Positions 39,826 through 49,091 of a stretch of DNA of 64,000 nt are shown in pieces. The stretch is taken from the NCBI GenBank assembly GCA_018241995.1, contig JAFECT010000012.1, forward strand, positions 41,025 through 105,024, read 5' to 3'. This DNA is from Pseudomonadota bacterium (GTDB lineage Bacteria > Pseudomonadota > Alphaproteobacteria > Caulobacterales > Caulobacteraceae). The notes beneath the pieces are model-generated. The model saw only the letters and a list, made by a program, of their open reading frames with translations. It was not told the origin of the DNA and did no database searches. Position 1 is the first letter of the stretch, and every line of letters begins with the position of its first letter. The position numbers and the translations under genes are program-made.

Positions 39826-41220
39826 ATGAGCATCGACCCCATCCACGTCGTCGGCGGCGGCCTCGCCGGTTCGGAAGCCTGTTGGCAGATCGCCCAGGCG
39901 GGCGTGCCGGTGATCTTGCACGAGATGCGCCCGGTGCGCGGCACCGACGCCCACCAGACCGAGAGCCTGGCAGAGCTGGTCTGCTCCAACTCGTTCCGCT
40001 CCGACGACTGGGAGCACAATGCGGTCGGCCTGCTGCATGCCGAGATGCGCAAGTGCGGCTCGCTGATCCTCAAGAGCGGCGACGCCAACCAGGTGCCGGC
40101 CGGCGGGGCGCTGGCGGTCGATCGCGACGGCTTCTCGCAGGCGGTGACGGCGGCGCTCGAAGCGCACCCCCTGGTGACCATCGTGCGCGAGGAGGTGGCG
40201 GGCCTGCCGCCCAAGGAATGGGACAGCGTGATCGTGGCCACCGGCCCCCTCACCTCGCCGGCCCTATCCGAAGCGATCCTGGAGCTGACCGGCGAGGGCC
40301 AGCTGTCCTTCTTCGACGCCATCGCCCCGATCATCCACGCCGAGAGCATCGACTTCTCCAAGGCCTGGCGCCAGTCGCGCTACGACAAGGAAGGCCCGGG
40401 CGGCGACAAGGCGGCGTACGTGAACTGCCCGATGACCAGGGAGCAGTACGAGGCCTTCGTCCAGGCCCTGCTGGACGGGCCCAAGTCCGAGTTCAAGGAG
40501 TGGGAGAACGTCCCCTACTTCGACGGGTGCCTGCCCATCGAAGTGATGGCCGAGCGGGGCCACGACACGCTGCGCTGGGGGCCGATGAAGCCGGTCGGCC
40601 TGACCAATCCGCACAACCCGACCGAAAAGGCCTGGGCCATCGTGCAGCTGCGCCAGGACAATGCGCTGGGCACCCTGTTCAACATGGTAGGCTTCCAGAC
40701 CAAGCTGAAGCACGGGGCGCAGGTCGATATCTTCCGCACCATCCCGGGCCTGGAGGACGCCCAGTTCGCCCGGCTTGGCGGCCTGCACCGCAACACCTTC
40801 CTGAATTCACCAAAGCTCTTGGACCGGTCGCTCAGGCTGAAGGCCGACACGCGCCTGCGCTTCGCCGGCCAGGTGACGGGGGTGGAGGGCTATGTGGAAA
40901 GCGCCGCCATCGGCCTCTTGGCCGGCCGGTTCGCCGCGTCTGAGCGGCTAGGCCGCCCGCTGGAAGCCCCGCCGGCCACGACGGCCCTGGGGGCCCTGGT
41001 CGACCACATCACCGGCGGTTTCCTGGACGGCGGCGCCAGGTTCCAGCCCATGAACATCAACTATGGCCTGCTGCCACCGATGGAGGCGCCCAAGCAGGAC
41101 GAGGCCGGCGCCAAGATTCCGCTGAAAGAGCGCGGCCGGGCCAAGAAGCGGCTGATGAGCCTGCGCGCGCTGAAGGACCTGGACGGCTGGCTGGCTGAGC
41201 GAGAGCTGGCCGAGGCCTAG
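39826..41220 (+). CDS. trmFO: tRNA (uracil-54-C5)-methyltransferase, folate-dependent TrmFO
   Basis: A 464-residue flavoprotein that makes ribothymidine at position 54 of tRNA using methylene-tetrahydrofolate and FADH2. FAD-binding start [20 protein letters not shown]; then [17 protein letters not shown] (family signature with a conserved Cys), [35 protein letters not shown], and [13 protein letters not shown]. The C-terminus has [11 protein letters not shown]. Complete by length. The ATG at 39826 is the family start. The 3' end overlaps the convergent gene by 4 bp. Confidence 0.97.
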   Translation: MSIDPIHVVGGGLAGSEACWQIAQAGVPVILHEMRPVRGTDAHQTESLAELVCSNSFRSDDWEHNAVGLLHAEMRKCGSLILKSGDANQVPAGGALAVDRDGFSQAVTAALEAHPLVTIVREEVAGLPPKEWDSVIVATGPLTSPALSEAILELTGEGQLSFFDAIAPIIHAESIDFSKAWRQSRYDKEGPGGDKAAYVNCPMTREQYEAFVQALLDGPKSEFKEWENVPYFDGCLPIEVMAERGHDTLRWGPMKPVGLTNPHNPTEKAWAIVQLRQDNALGTLFNMVGFQTKLKHGAQVDIFRTIPGLEDAQFARLGGLHRNTFLNSPKLLDRSLRLKADTRLRFAGQVTGVEGYVESAAIGLLAGRFAASERLGRPLEAPPATTALGALVDHITGGFLDGGARFQPMNINYGLLPPMEAPKQDEAGAKIPLKERGRAKKRLMSLRALKDLDGWLAERELAEA

Positions 41221-41933
41221 ACCCGCCCCGTCGCGACGGACCACACCAGCTTCAGCCGCGTCGCCAGGGTTCCGCGCCGGATCGGCCCGGACAGGCTCGC
41301 ATGAGCCACCGCCGGGAAGGCCGATGCGGGCAGCTTCGCCGCCTGGACGCGAGCGCGGGCGAGCGCCTCACGCCGCTTGGCTTCCACCGCTTCGGGCGTC
41401 CAATCCGCCGGCGTCAGCCTGCCTTGCCGCGCCAGCACGCCCAGGCCCCAGGCGCGCGCCGCCTGCTCCCCGAGGCTTTGATCGGCCTTGGGGTCGAGCA
41501 CCGCCACGGCCTGGGCCATCACCGACCCGTGCGCCTGGTCGAGCCAGGCGTTGAGCCCGGCCTCGTCGGCGAAGGGCTCAGGCTCCAGTTCGCGCGTACG
41601 CGCATCCAGCATGGCCTCGAACGGAGCCTTGGGCAGGCGGCGGCGCGCAATGGTCTCGGCCAGAGCCTGCAAGGTGGGGTGCGCGCGCGCCGGCTTGCCC
41701 TCGAAGACCTCGTCCAGCCCTTCCCGCCACCACGCCACGCGGATCTCGCCCAGCAGGGCCTGCTTCACCGAGCCCGGGATGCGCGCCAGCTCATGGTCGA
41801 ACGCATAGAGCGTGATCAGGTCCGACCGCATTTCCTCGTCCGCCACGAAGCGCGACGACAGCCACCGGTTCGGGTCGACGCGCGCGATCTTGGCGTCGAG
41901 GCTTTCGGCAGGGTCGGCGGCGGGCTCGGTCAT
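41217..41933 (-). CDS. Squalene/phytoene synthase-like protein, catalytically degenerate
   Basis: A 238-residue all-helical protein of the squalene/phytoene synthase superfamily ([17 protein letters not shown] [60 protein letters not shown]). The Asp-rich DxxxD prenyl-diphosphate motifs are missing: the first reads AFDHELARI, the second [13 protein letters not shown]. It is therefore probably not a synthase but resembles the NDUFAF6-type assembly factors for respiratory complex I found in alphaproteobacteria. Convergent overlap with trmFO of 4 bp. Confidence 0.78.
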   Translation of the reverse strand: MTEPAADPAESLDAKIARVDPNRWLSSRFVADEEMRSDLITLYAFDHELARIPGSVKQALLGEIRVAWWREGLDEVFEGKPARAHPTLQALAETIARRRLPKAPFEAMLDARTRELEPEPFADEAGLNAWLDQAHGSVMAQAVAVLDPKADQSLGEQAARAWGLGVLARQGRLTPADWTPEAVEAKRREALARARVQAAKLPASAFPAVAHASLSGPIRRGTLATRLKLVWSVATGRV

Positions 41934-41942
41934 GGGTCCTGC

Positions 41943-41978
41943 AAACGAAAGGGCCCGCCTCCGGCCGGAGGCGGGCCC
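41943..41978 (-). terminator. Strong intrinsic terminator after the PuuD-like gene
   Basis: A 28-bp perfect palindrome at 41951-41978 (arms of 12, GGGCCCGCCTCC, around GGCC). On the minus strand it is followed by TTTCGTTTGC. It lies 22 bp beyond the stop of the gene at 42001 and just before the squalene-synthase-like gene, so it separates those transcripts. Confidence 0.85.
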
Positions 41979-42000
41979 GTCTCTTAGCGCTGTTAGGCGA

Positions 42001-42624
42001 TCAGCCGAAGAGCGTCTGGCTCATGGTCATGGTCGTCAGCATCGGGATCGACAGCAGCATGTTGGTGCGCGAGGCCAGCATGGCCATCTTCGCCGCCTTG
42101 GCCTTCTTGTCGGCGTCCGCCTCGACCAGGCCCAGAGCGATCTTCTGGTTCGGCCAGATGATGCCCCAGACGTTCAGGAACATGATCGTGGCCAGCCACA
42201 TGCCCATGCCCATGAAGATGAACTGCGGGTTCTGGAAGCCCTCGGCGCCGTCCATGGTGATGCAGTTCACCAAGTAGCCGGGGATCTGGTCCGAACGCAG
42301 CCAGGCCAGGATCATGCCCAGGACCCAGGTGGCGAAGGCCGACCAGCGGAACCAGAACAGGGCCTCGGGCGCGATGTACTTCGATACGGCCGGCTTCAGC
42401 TCGGCCGGCACGTTCGGCATCACCCTGATCTGCACGAAGTTGAAGTAGTAGAGCAGGCCGATCCACAGGATGCCGGCGAACACGTGCAGCCAGCGCAGCA
42501 CCGCCTGCCAGAAGATGTTGTCGGCCTCACCACCGTGGTGGTGCCAGTAGCCCCCGATGATCACCAGCGCCAGCAAGACGCTGAGGATCACCGTGTTGCG
42601 GAAATTCGAAAGCAGACCGCCCAT
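42001..42624 (-). CDS. Urate hydroxylase PuuD-type membrane protein (Urate_ox_N)
   Basis: A 207-residue membrane protein with four or five helices. It matches the membrane N-domain of PuuD urate oxidases: VILSVLLALVIIGGYWHHHG, LRWLHVFAGILWIGLLYYFN, FWFRWSAFATWVLGMILAWL, and MGMGMWLATIMFLNVWGIIW followed by PNQKIALG. Histidines in the first helices could bind haem. Full PuuD carries a C-terminal cytochrome c domain, which is absent here; short versions are common in proteobacteria and need not act on urate. No purine-catabolism genes are nearby, so the function is uncertain. A strong terminator follows. Confidence 0.85.
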   Translation of the reverse strand: MGGLLSNFRNTVILSVLLALVIIGGYWHHHGGEADNIFWQAVLRWLHVFAGILWIGLLYYFNFVQIRVMPNVPAELKPAVSKYIAPEALFWFRWSAFATWVLGMILAWLRSDQIPGYLVNCITMDGAEGFQNPQFIFMGMGMWLATIMFLNVWGIIWPNQKIALGLVEADADKKAKAAKMAMLASRTNMLLSIPMLTTMTMSQTLFG

Positions 42625-42743
42625 GGTCCCGTCCCTCTGATAGCCCCAGGGAATCGTCCCCTTGGGCCCAGCATAGGGCGTAACCGCGCTGCTTTCGACC
42701 CGAAGGAAACTAGGGCTTTAGGCGAGACTGGCGGGCTCTGGGT

Positions 42744-43718
42744 TCACGGGCGCGTGGCGCGCCCGCTGCCGCCGCGGCCGGCCGGGGTCCAGTCGATCGG
42801 CTTGGCGTCTTCGTCGCCACGCTTCACGCCCCACAAGAGGATCACCGGCAGGGCGACGTAGATCGACGAATAGGTGCCGATCAGGATGCCGAACACCATG
42901 GTGAAGATCAGCGAGAACAGGGCCGGCCCACCCCAGAACAGCGAACCGACCAGCGCCAGAAGCGCGGTGGTGCCGGTGATCAGGGTGCGCGACAGTCGCT
43001 CGTTTTCCGAGAGGTTGATCACCTCGGCCAGCGGACGGGTCTTGTACTTGCGCAGGTTCTCGCGAAGCCGGTCGAAGGTGATGACCTTCTCGTTCATCGA
43101 ATAGCCGATGACGGTGAGCAGACCCGCGATCGAGGTCAGGGAGAACTCGATCTGCAGCGCCGACGAGATGCCGATGGTGAGCAGCACGTCATGGAAGATG
43201 GCGATGACCGCGCCCAGGCCGAACTGCAGCTGGAAGCGGAACCAGATGTAGCCGAGCATCAGCAGCATCGCGAGGCCCAGCGCCTCCAGGCCCTTGGTGA
43301 ACAGTTCGCCCGAAACCTGCGGGCCGACGGCCGAGGCGCCGTCGAACGTCACGCCCGGTACGGCCGCGGACAAGGCGGCCTCGGCGGTGCTGATGCTCTG
43401 GGTCGCGTCGGCGTTGCCGGTGGAGCGGAACTTGATGCTCGCGCGATGGCCATCCGAACCGGTCGACTGGACCTTCACGTCCTGGGCTCCGGCCTTGGCC
43501 AGGGCCTTGCGCAGCACGTCGGGCTCGATCTTGCCGGGCGCGACGACCGCAATGGTGTTGCCGCCGGCGAAGTCGACGCCGAGGTTCAGCTTCAGGGTGA
43601 AGAAGCAGAAGATCGAGCCGGCGATCGCCAGGGCCGACAGGACTGCGGCGAACGGGGCCAGGCGGACGAAGTTGAAGTGGGTTTCAGCGGGCAGGAGCCG
43701 CGTCAAAGGCCAACGCAT
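42744..43718 (-). CDS. secF: Protein translocase subunit SecF
   Basis: A 324-residue inner-membrane protein that, with SecD, uses the proton motive force to pull proteins through SecYEG. It has six helices; the first (APFAAVLSALAIAGSIFCFF) precedes LGVDFAGGNTIAV, the SecF signature. The P1 domain has SIKFRSTGNAD. Helices 2-6 carry GYSMNEKVITFDRLRENLRK and LSRTLITGTTALLALVGSLF. Last gene of yajC-secD-secF; 9 bp separates it from secD. Confidence 0.97.
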   Translation of the reverse strand: MRWPLTRLLPAETHFNFVRLAPFAAVLSALAIAGSIFCFFTLKLNLGVDFAGGNTIAVVAPGKIEPDVLRKALAKAGAQDVKVQSTGSDGHRASIKFRSTGNADATQSISTAEAALSAAVPGVTFDGASAVGPQVSGELFTKGLEALGLAMLLMLGYIWFRFQLQFGLGAVIAIFHDVLLTIGISSALQIEFSLTSIAGLLTVIGYSMNEKVITFDRLRENLRKYKTRPLAEVINLSENERLSRTLITGTTALLALVGSLFWGGPALFSLIFTMVFGILIGTYSSIYVALPVILLWGVKRGDEDAKPIDWTPAGRGGSGRATRP

Positions 43719-43727
43719 GGCGGATCC

Positions 43728-45320
43728 TTAAATCGGGAGCTGCTTGGGACGGGCGACGCGGAACCACCAGCCGATCAGGAGCTGGGTGACCAGCACGGCG
43801 GTGAACACCGACGTCAGCACGCCGTAGAACAGGGTGTAGGCGAAGCCCTTCACCGGGCCTGCGCCCATGGTCATCATGATCAGGGCCGCGATGACCGTGG
43901 TGACGTTGGCGTCGACGATGGAGACCAGCGCGCGGCGGAAGCCGTGGTCGGCCGCGGCCATGGCCGGGTGCCCGCTTCGCGCCTCGTCGCGCATGCGCTC
44001 ATAGATCAGCACGTTGGCGTCCACCGCCACCGCCAGCGTCAGGATGAAGCCCGCGACGCCCGGCAGGGTCATGGTCGACTGGGTGGTCGACATGATGGCC
44101 AGCATCATCAGCATGTTCACGATCAGCGCGATGACCGCGAACACCCCGAACAGGCCGTAGGCCAGCATGATGAAGATGAAGATGGCCACCGCGCCGATGG
44201 CCAGCGAGATGGCGCCGGCCTTGATGGCGTCGGCGCCCAGGTCCGGACCGACCGTTTCCTGCTGCAGCACCTTCAGCGGAGCCGGCAGGGCGCCCGACTG
44301 CAGAAGGTTGGCCAGCTCGGCGGCGCTGTCGGCGGTGAAGTTGCCGGTGATCTGGCCCTGGCCGCCGGGGATCGGGCCCAGGATGTTCGGCGCGGAGATG
44401 ATCTTGCCGTCCAGGATGATGGCGAAGCGCTTGCCGACGTTGTGGGTGGTCACGTCGCGGAAGTTGTCCGCGCCCTTGCCGTTGAGGCGGAAGGAGATGG
44501 CCGGCTGGTTGTTGTTGTCGAATCCCTGGCCGGCGTAGGTCAGGTCTTCGCCCGATACCGAGACGCGGCGGCGGACCAGGCCGTAGGGGCCCATGTACTT
44601 GTCTTCGCTGGGCAGCAGGAGATCGCCCGGAGGCACGTGGCCGGCCTTGGCCTGCTCGATGTCGCCGGTCTCGTCGACCATCTGGAAGGTCAGCTTGGCG
44701 GTCTGGCCGACCATGCGCTGCAGCTGCACGGGGTCACTCTCGCCCGGCGCCTCGATGACAATACGGTCGGAGCCCTGGCGGACGATCGAGATTTCCTTGG
44801 TGCCCGCCTTGTCGATACGGCGGCGCAGCACTTCGATGGTCTGGGCGACCGCGCGCGCCGCCTCGGCCTTGCCGGCCTGATCGGACATGGTGAAGACGAT
44901 GCCGTTCTGGGCGTCGCGGGTAATCGAGAAAGGCGCGATGGTCCCGCCGGCGTTCGGCTGAGCCAGGTGCGCCAGGGCGGTGTTGGCGGCGTCGACCTGC
45001 TTGGGGTCGGTGATCTGCACGCGCACCGAATTGCCGATCACCACCGGATCGCCCGCGACGATGTTCTCGCGCGCCAGGTTGCTGGCGATGTCTTCCTGCA
45101 GGGCGGTCAGGCGGGCCTTGATCAGGGTCGGGGTGTCGACCTCATAGAGCAGGCGCGAGCCGCCGCGCAGATCCAGACCCAGGTTCAGGGTCTTGTGCGG
45201 CAGGAAGCCCGGCATCGCATCGCGTTGAGCCTGGGTGAGGAAGTTCGGAAGCGTGAAGAGGATGCCGAACAGCGTCGCCAGGACGACTGCGGCGATCTTC
45301 CAGCGCGTGACCTGGATCAT
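43728..45320 (-). CDS. secD: Protein translocase subunit SecD
   Basis: A 530-residue SecD. Single N-terminal helix (AAVVLATLFGILFTLPNFLT), LGLDLRGGSRLLYEVDTPTL signature, the large periplasmic P1 domain to about residue 340 (IVRQGSDRIVIEAPGESDPV), then five helices with LAVAVDANVLIYERMRDEAR and GFRRALVSIVDANVTTVIAA. It forms the SecDF motor with the adjacent gene. Complete in length. It lies 25 bp downstream of yajC. Confidence 0.97.
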   Translation of the reverse strand: MIQVTRWKIAAVVLATLFGILFTLPNFLTQAQRDAMPGFLPHKTLNLGLDLRGGSRLLYEVDTPTLIKARLTALQEDIASNLARENIVAGDPVVIGNSVRVQITDPKQVDAANTALAHLAQPNAGGTIAPFSITRDAQNGIVFTMSDQAGKAEAARAVAQTIEVLRRRIDKAGTKEISIVRQGSDRIVIEAPGESDPVQLQRMVGQTAKLTFQMVDETGDIEQAKAGHVPPGDLLLPSEDKYMGPYGLVRRRVSVSGEDLTYAGQGFDNNNQPAISFRLNGKGADNFRDVTTHNVGKRFAIILDGKIISAPNILGPIPGGQGQITGNFTADSAAELANLLQSGALPAPLKVLQQETVGPDLGADAIKAGAISLAIGAVAIFIFIMLAYGLFGVFAVIALIVNMLMMLAIMSTTQSTMTLPGVAGFILTLAVAVDANVLIYERMRDEARSGHPAMAAADHGFRRALVSIVDANVTTVIAALIMMTMGAGPVKGFAYTLFYGVLTSVFTAVLVTQLLIGWWFRVARPKQLPI

Positions 45321-45345
45321 GGGAGTCTAACCGCCGTTGGCCGGA

Positions 45346-45708
45346 TCAGGACTTGTTGGCGGCTTTGGTGACGGCCGGGGCCGGCTCGCCGCGGGTGCGC
45401 ACCTCGGCGATCATCGCCTTGATCACCCGCACCGACACGCCGGTGGAGATCTCGACCATGGCCTCGGCGTCCTCGACGCGGGTCACCTTGCCGATCATGC
45501 CGTTGGACAGCACCACCGTATCGCCGCGCTTCACGGCCGCGACCTGGGCTTGCTGCTCCTTCATCCGGCGCTGCTGCGGGCGCAGCAGCAGGAAGTAGGC
45601 CAGGACGAAGATCAGCAGCAGCGGGCCGAACTGAATCAGGTTGGCCAGCAGCGGGTTGGCGGCGGCGGCGCCGTTGGCCGCTTGGGCGAAGGCGGGGGTC
45701 GCGAACAT
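45346..45708 (-). CDS. yajC: Preprotein translocase accessory subunit YajC
   Basis: A 120-residue YajC, a small SecDF-associated inner-membrane protein. One helix (IQFGPLLLIFVLAYFLLLRP) followed by QQRRMKEQQAQVAAVKRGDT and VVLSNGMIGKVTRVEDAEAM, the diagnostic cytosolic domain. The N-terminal MFATPAFAQAANGAAA looks like a short leader. I chose the ATG at 45708. First gene of the yajC-secDF operon; 156 bp separates it from the LytM gene upstream. Confidence 0.95.
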   Translation of the reverse strand: MFATPAFAQAANGAAAANPLLANLIQFGPLLLIFVLAYFLLLRPQQRRMKEQQAQVAAVKRGDTVVLSNGMIGKVTRVEDAEAMVEISTGVSVRVIKAMIAEVRTRGEPAPAVTKAANKS

Positions 45709-45864
45709 GGGGTCTCCAGGCATGAGGCGGCGCGCTCAGGGCGCAGGCCCCTGAAAAATCAGGCGCGGAACCTATGGTGTGAGCGACCCATTTGCAACGC
45801 GGCGCGAGGAAGACCCCGCGAAGTTTGTGGCTTCGGGGCCGCTTTCAGCCGTGCAAGCGCCTGC

Positions 45865-47376
45865 TCAGGGCAGGATCAGGGACGGATCGACCGGCTTGGC
45901 CTTCTCGCGCGCATTGGCGGAATAGCGGATTTCGAAGTGCAGCTGAGGCCGATCGACGCCGCCGGTCTGGCCGACTCGTCCGATCTCCTGCCCCTGGGCG
46001 ACGCTCTGCCGCATCTTCACCTCGATGGCGGCCAGGTGCCCGTAGGCGGTGACCCAGCCGTCCGGATGCTTGATCAGCACCAGATTGCCGAAATCCGGCA
46101 GGGAGTTGCCGGCATAGACCACCTCGCCGGCAGCGGAGGCCTTCACGCCCTGCCCCGCGGAAGCGCCGATGTTCAGGCCGTCGTTGCGCAGGCCCGGCCC
46201 GACCGCGCCGTAGCGCGAGACGATCTCACCGCGCACCGGCCACTGGAAACGGCCCTTGCCGAGGGTGGCGACCTGGCCCTCCTCGCTGGTCGCCGAGACA
46301 TGGCTGGGCTGGCGGTTGAAGAACGACAGCGGGCCGGAGGAAGCAGCGCGGGCCGTGGGCGGCGGCGCGGGCGGGGTCGCGGCGCCGGTGATCGGCGCCC
46401 CCGGCGGGGCCACGACCTGGCCGAATGGGCCGTCCTGCGGCGCGGTCGGCCGCATGGAGCCCGCCGCATGGGTTTCGGCGTGCACCGGCTTGGGCTCGCT
46501 CTGGGCAGCGACCTGGGGCGTGACCGGCGCGGGCGCGACCGGCTGCGGCGCTATGGTGGTGTGTGCGGCCGAGGCCACCTGCATGCGCGGACCGGCGGCG
46601 GGCTTTTCGATGTACTTCGGCGTCGGCTTGGCCGCGGCGACCTTGACGGGAGCGCCCAGCACGGGCTCGCCGCGGGCGTGGGCGTCCTCGCCCAGATCCT
46701 TGGCCGCGGCCGGCAGTTTCAGGGTCTGGCCGGGGCGGATGCCCTTGGCCTCCAGTCCGTTGAGCGCGGTGAGCTCCTTCACCGACACGCCGAAGCGGCG
46801 CCCGACGCCGGACAAGGTGTCGCCGCCGTGGACGGTATAGCCCACCAGCTTGCGCTTCTCAGGCTGCGGCTCGGCCTTCTTGGCGGCGGGCTTCTTGTCG
46901 GCGGCGTGCTTGGTCGCGGCCGCCGCGTTCGACCAGTCGGTCTCGACCGGCGCCTGCATCAGGGGCTCGCCGGCTTTCGACTCGTTGCCCGCGTCGGCGA
47001 GGAAGGGCGTCGCAACTGGCGCGGACTCGACCGACTGCGGCCGGGCGGCGGCGGGCGGCAGAAGGCTGGTCTGCACCACCGCGGCGGGCGCGGGCGCAGC
47101 GCGCATCACCGGCTCGGGCTCGGAGGCGACGACGGGGGCCGCCACGGGCCCCACGGCCGGCGCCGCCAACGGCACGCGGTTGGCGGCCGCGGCGTTCACC
47201 GCCTGCACCGCGGCGTTGGCGGCAGGCGACGCGGCGGTTTTGGCGGGCGTGGCCGACCAGTCGTCCAGGTTTGAGGCGTACTTGGGCTTGGGGAAGGCTC
47301 CCGCCTGCCCGGCGGCGGCCGCGAGCACCAGCGCGAGAACACCGGTCGCCGCCGTCCTGATGCCTGGTTTCGTCAT
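45865..47376 (-). CDS. dipM: LysM/LytM cell-division factor, DipM/NlpD-like
   Basis: A 503-residue secreted protein. Signal peptide residues 1-28; a low-complexity Ala/Pro region; one recognisable LysM domain at 177-223 (YTVHGGDTLSGVGRRFGVSV, then LNGLEAKGIRPGQTLKLP); another Pro/Ala linker; LytM (M23) domain at 380-503. The zinc ligands are lost: the HxxxD pair is Asn398 and Asn402 (RNDGLNIG) and the first His of HxH is Gln478 (PQLHFEIRY). This is the NlpD/DipM pattern, known to activate amidases rather than cut peptidoglycan. Caulobacter DipM coordinates envelope constriction and carries more LysM domains. The symbol is by context and motifs. A CtrA box lies upstream. Confidence 0.82.
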   Translation of the reverse strand: MTKPGIRTAATGVLALVLAAAAGQAGAFPKPKYASNLDDWSATPAKTAASPAANAAVQAVNAAAANRVPLAAPAVGPVAAPVVASEPEPVMRAAPAPAAVVQTSLLPPAAARPQSVESAPVATPFLADAGNESKAGEPLMQAPVETDWSNAAAATKHAADKKPAAKKAEPQPEKRKLVGYTVHGGDTLSGVGRRFGVSVKELTALNGLEAKGIRPGQTLKLPAAAKDLGEDAHARGEPVLGAPVKVAAAKPTPKYIEKPAAGPRMQVASAAHTTIAPQPVAPAPVTPQVAAQSEPKPVHAETHAAGSMRPTAPQDGPFGQVVAPPGAPITGAATPPAPPPTARAASSGPLSFFNRQPSHVSATSEEGQVATLGKGRFQWPVRGEIVSRYGAVGPGLRNDGLNIGASAGQGVKASAAGEVVYAGNSLPDFGNLVLIKHPDGWVTAYGHLAAIEVKMRQSVAQGQEIGRVGQTGGVDRPQLHFEIRYSANAREKAKPVDPSLILP

Positions 47377-47491
47377 ACGCCGCCCCACCGCTGGAGTTTT
47401 CGTCCGCCGGGTCCCGATCAAAGCGCGACAATCGCGCGAAAGCATGGCCGGGAACCGCCCACAATCGCGCCATAGAACGACCCGCGTTAGC

Positions 47492-47506
47492 TTAAGACCG
47501 CGTTAA
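47492..47506 (-). promoter_or_regulatory. CtrA-type binding box upstream of dipM-like gene
   Basis: TTAAGACCGCGTTAA, a perfect TTAA-N7-TTAA, 116 bp upstream of the dipM-like start. A further GTTAAC half-site lies at 47519-47524. The rest of the 245-bp gap (47377-47621) shows nothing else clear. Binding by the cell-cycle regulator CtrA is inferred from the known Caulobacter consensus. Confidence 0.6.
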
Positions 47507-47621
47507 GGCTGAGCTTTCGTTAACGATTGCGGCGGCGACGGATGACTGTTTGAGCCCAGCTTCGAGGACCCACTAGGCGGGACTTTGACGCTGCAACGCC
47601 CGCCAAGGCGCTCACCGTCGC

Positions 47622-48293
47622 TCACAGCTCCCGCGCCACGCCCTCCACGAGCGGCACGAAGCGCACGTCGCCCAGGGTCTCGCGTCGGAAGGCGCCCTCG
47701 CCGTCGTCGATGTAGCGCACCAGGGTCTGCACCGCGCCGCGGCCGACGGGCGCGACCAGGATGCCGCCGGGCTTGAGCTGGGCCAGCAGCGCACGCGGTT
47801 CGCTGGGCGCCGCCGCCGTCACCATGATGCGGTCGAAGGGCGCCTGTTCGGGCCAGCCCTCGCCGCCGTCGCCGAAGCGGGTGATGATGTTCTGCAGGTC
47901 CAGCGCCTTGAAGCGCCGCTCGGCCTCGGTCAGCAGGGTGCGGTAGCGCTCCACCGAATAGACGTAGCGAGCCAGCTTCGACAGGATCGCCGCCTGGTAG
48001 CCGGACCCCGTGCCGATCTCCAGCACCCGGTGGCGCGGTTCGACCTTCAGGGCCTGGGTCATCAGGCCGACGATGAACGGCTGGCTGATGGTCTGGCCAC
48101 AGTCGATGGGAAGGGCCGAGTCCTCGAACGACTGCTCCTTGAACAGCTCCGGCACGAACAGGTCGCGCGGCGTGGCCTCGATGGCGTTCAACACCTTGGG
48201 GTCGGTCACCCCCTGCGAGCGCAAGGCCAGGATCAACCGGCCCATGCGGGCCCGGTCGCCGTCCTCCGCGCCGTTGTGGGGCGTATCGGCCAT
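47622..48293 (-). CDS. pcm: Protein-L-isoaspartate O-methyltransferase
   Basis: A 223-residue PCMT that methylates isoaspartyl residues for repair of aged proteins. Diagnostic text: RDLFVPELFKEQSFEDSALP, GQTISQPFIVGLMTQAL, SAM-binding VLEIGTGSGYQAAILSKLA, VYSVERYRTLL, and FDRIMVTAAAPSEP, with GGILVAPVGRG. Cytosolic. It starts 5 bp after the surE stop, as in many proteobacteria where surE-pcm act together in stationary-phase survival. Confidence 0.96.
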   Translation of the reverse strand: MADTPHNGAEDGDRARMGRLILALRSQGVTDPKVLNAIEATPRDLFVPELFKEQSFEDSALPIDCGQTISQPFIVGLMTQALKVEPRHRVLEIGTGSGYQAAILSKLARYVYSVERYRTLLTEAERRFKALDLQNIITRFGDGGEGWPEQAPFDRIMVTAAAPSEPRALLAQLKPGGILVAPVGRGAVQTLVRYIDDGEGAFRRETLGDVRFVPLVEGVAREL

Positions 48294-48298
48294 GCGCC

Positions 48299-49084
48299 TC
48301 AGGCCTCCACCTTCGGCGGGACGCCGCCCAGCACCCCGCGCAGCGCATGCACGCTTTCCAGGTGCGTCATGTCGATGTGCAGCGGCGTCACCGAGATTCG
48401 GCCCTCGTTGATGGCGCAGAGATCGGTGCCCTTGGCCGGCGCCGCCATGTGGCCGCGGAAGCCCATCCAGTAGTAGTCGCGCCCCCGGAGGTCCGTGCGG
48501 CGCTCGGCATGCATGTGCACCAATTCGCGCGAGCCCTGGCGGGTCACCTCCACCGCCCCGACCTGGTCGATCGGAAGGTCGGGGAAGTTGACGTTCATGA
48601 TCACGCCCTTGGGCCAGCCGGCTTCGAGCAGCTTCTGGATGATGCCCGGCGCGAAATGCTCGGCGGTGCCGAACTGGGCGACCATGTCGTCGTGGAAGAT
48701 GCGGATGGCCTGCGACAGGGCGATGGAAGGCACGCCCAGCGCCATGCCCTGCAGGGCACCGGCGACGGTGCCGGACAGGGTGACGTCTTCGCCCAGGTTC
48801 TGGCCGCGGTTGACCCCGGACAGCACCAGATCGGGCTTCTCAGGCATCATATCGTTGACCGCCAGCACCACGCAGTCGGTGGGGGTGCCCGAGACCGCCC
48901 ACTCGCGCTTGGACACCTCGCGCACGCGCAGGGGGGCCGACAGGGTGATCCCCCGCCCCGCTCCGGACTGCTCGACCTCAGGCGCGCAGACCCAGACGTC
49001 GTCCGACAGCTGGGCCGCGATGCGGCGGAGCGCATCGAAGCCCTCCGCATGGATGCCGTCGTCGTTGGTCAGAAGGATGCGCAT
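48299..49084 (-). CDS. surE: 5'/3'-nucleotidase SurE
   Basis: A 261-residue metal-dependent nucleoside monophosphate phosphatase. MRILLTNDDGIHAEGFDALR carries the metal-binding Asp pair, SGVNRGQNLGEDVTLSGTVA supplies Asn and Ser ligands, and NVNFPDLP is conserved. The ATG at 49084 gives the canonical MRILLTNDDG start; an in-frame TTG at 49099 overlaps the serS stop and is less likely. It sits between serS and pcm with tight spacing. Confidence 0.96.
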   Translation of the reverse strand: MRILLTNDDGIHAEGFDALRRIAAQLSDDVWVCAPEVEQSGAGRGITLSAPLRVREVSKREWAVSGTPTDCVVLAVNDMMPEKPDLVLSGVNRGQNLGEDVTLSGTVAGALQGMALGVPSIALSQAIRIFHDDMVAQFGTAEHFAPGIIQKLLEAGWPKGVIMNVNFPDLPIDQVGAVEVTRQGSRELVHMHAERRTDLRGRDYYWMGFRGHMAAPAKGTDLCAINEGRISVTPLHIDMTHLESVHALRGVLGGVPPKVEA

Positions 49085-49091
49085 GCCGGGC

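Noticed and set aside
43191..45371. A 726-codon open frame opposite secD and secF.
   Set aside because: Its translation is low-complexity (Gly, Arg, His, Asp, Gln) and lies wholly antisense to well-conserved secDF. Long antisense frames are expected in DNA with such high G/C third positions.
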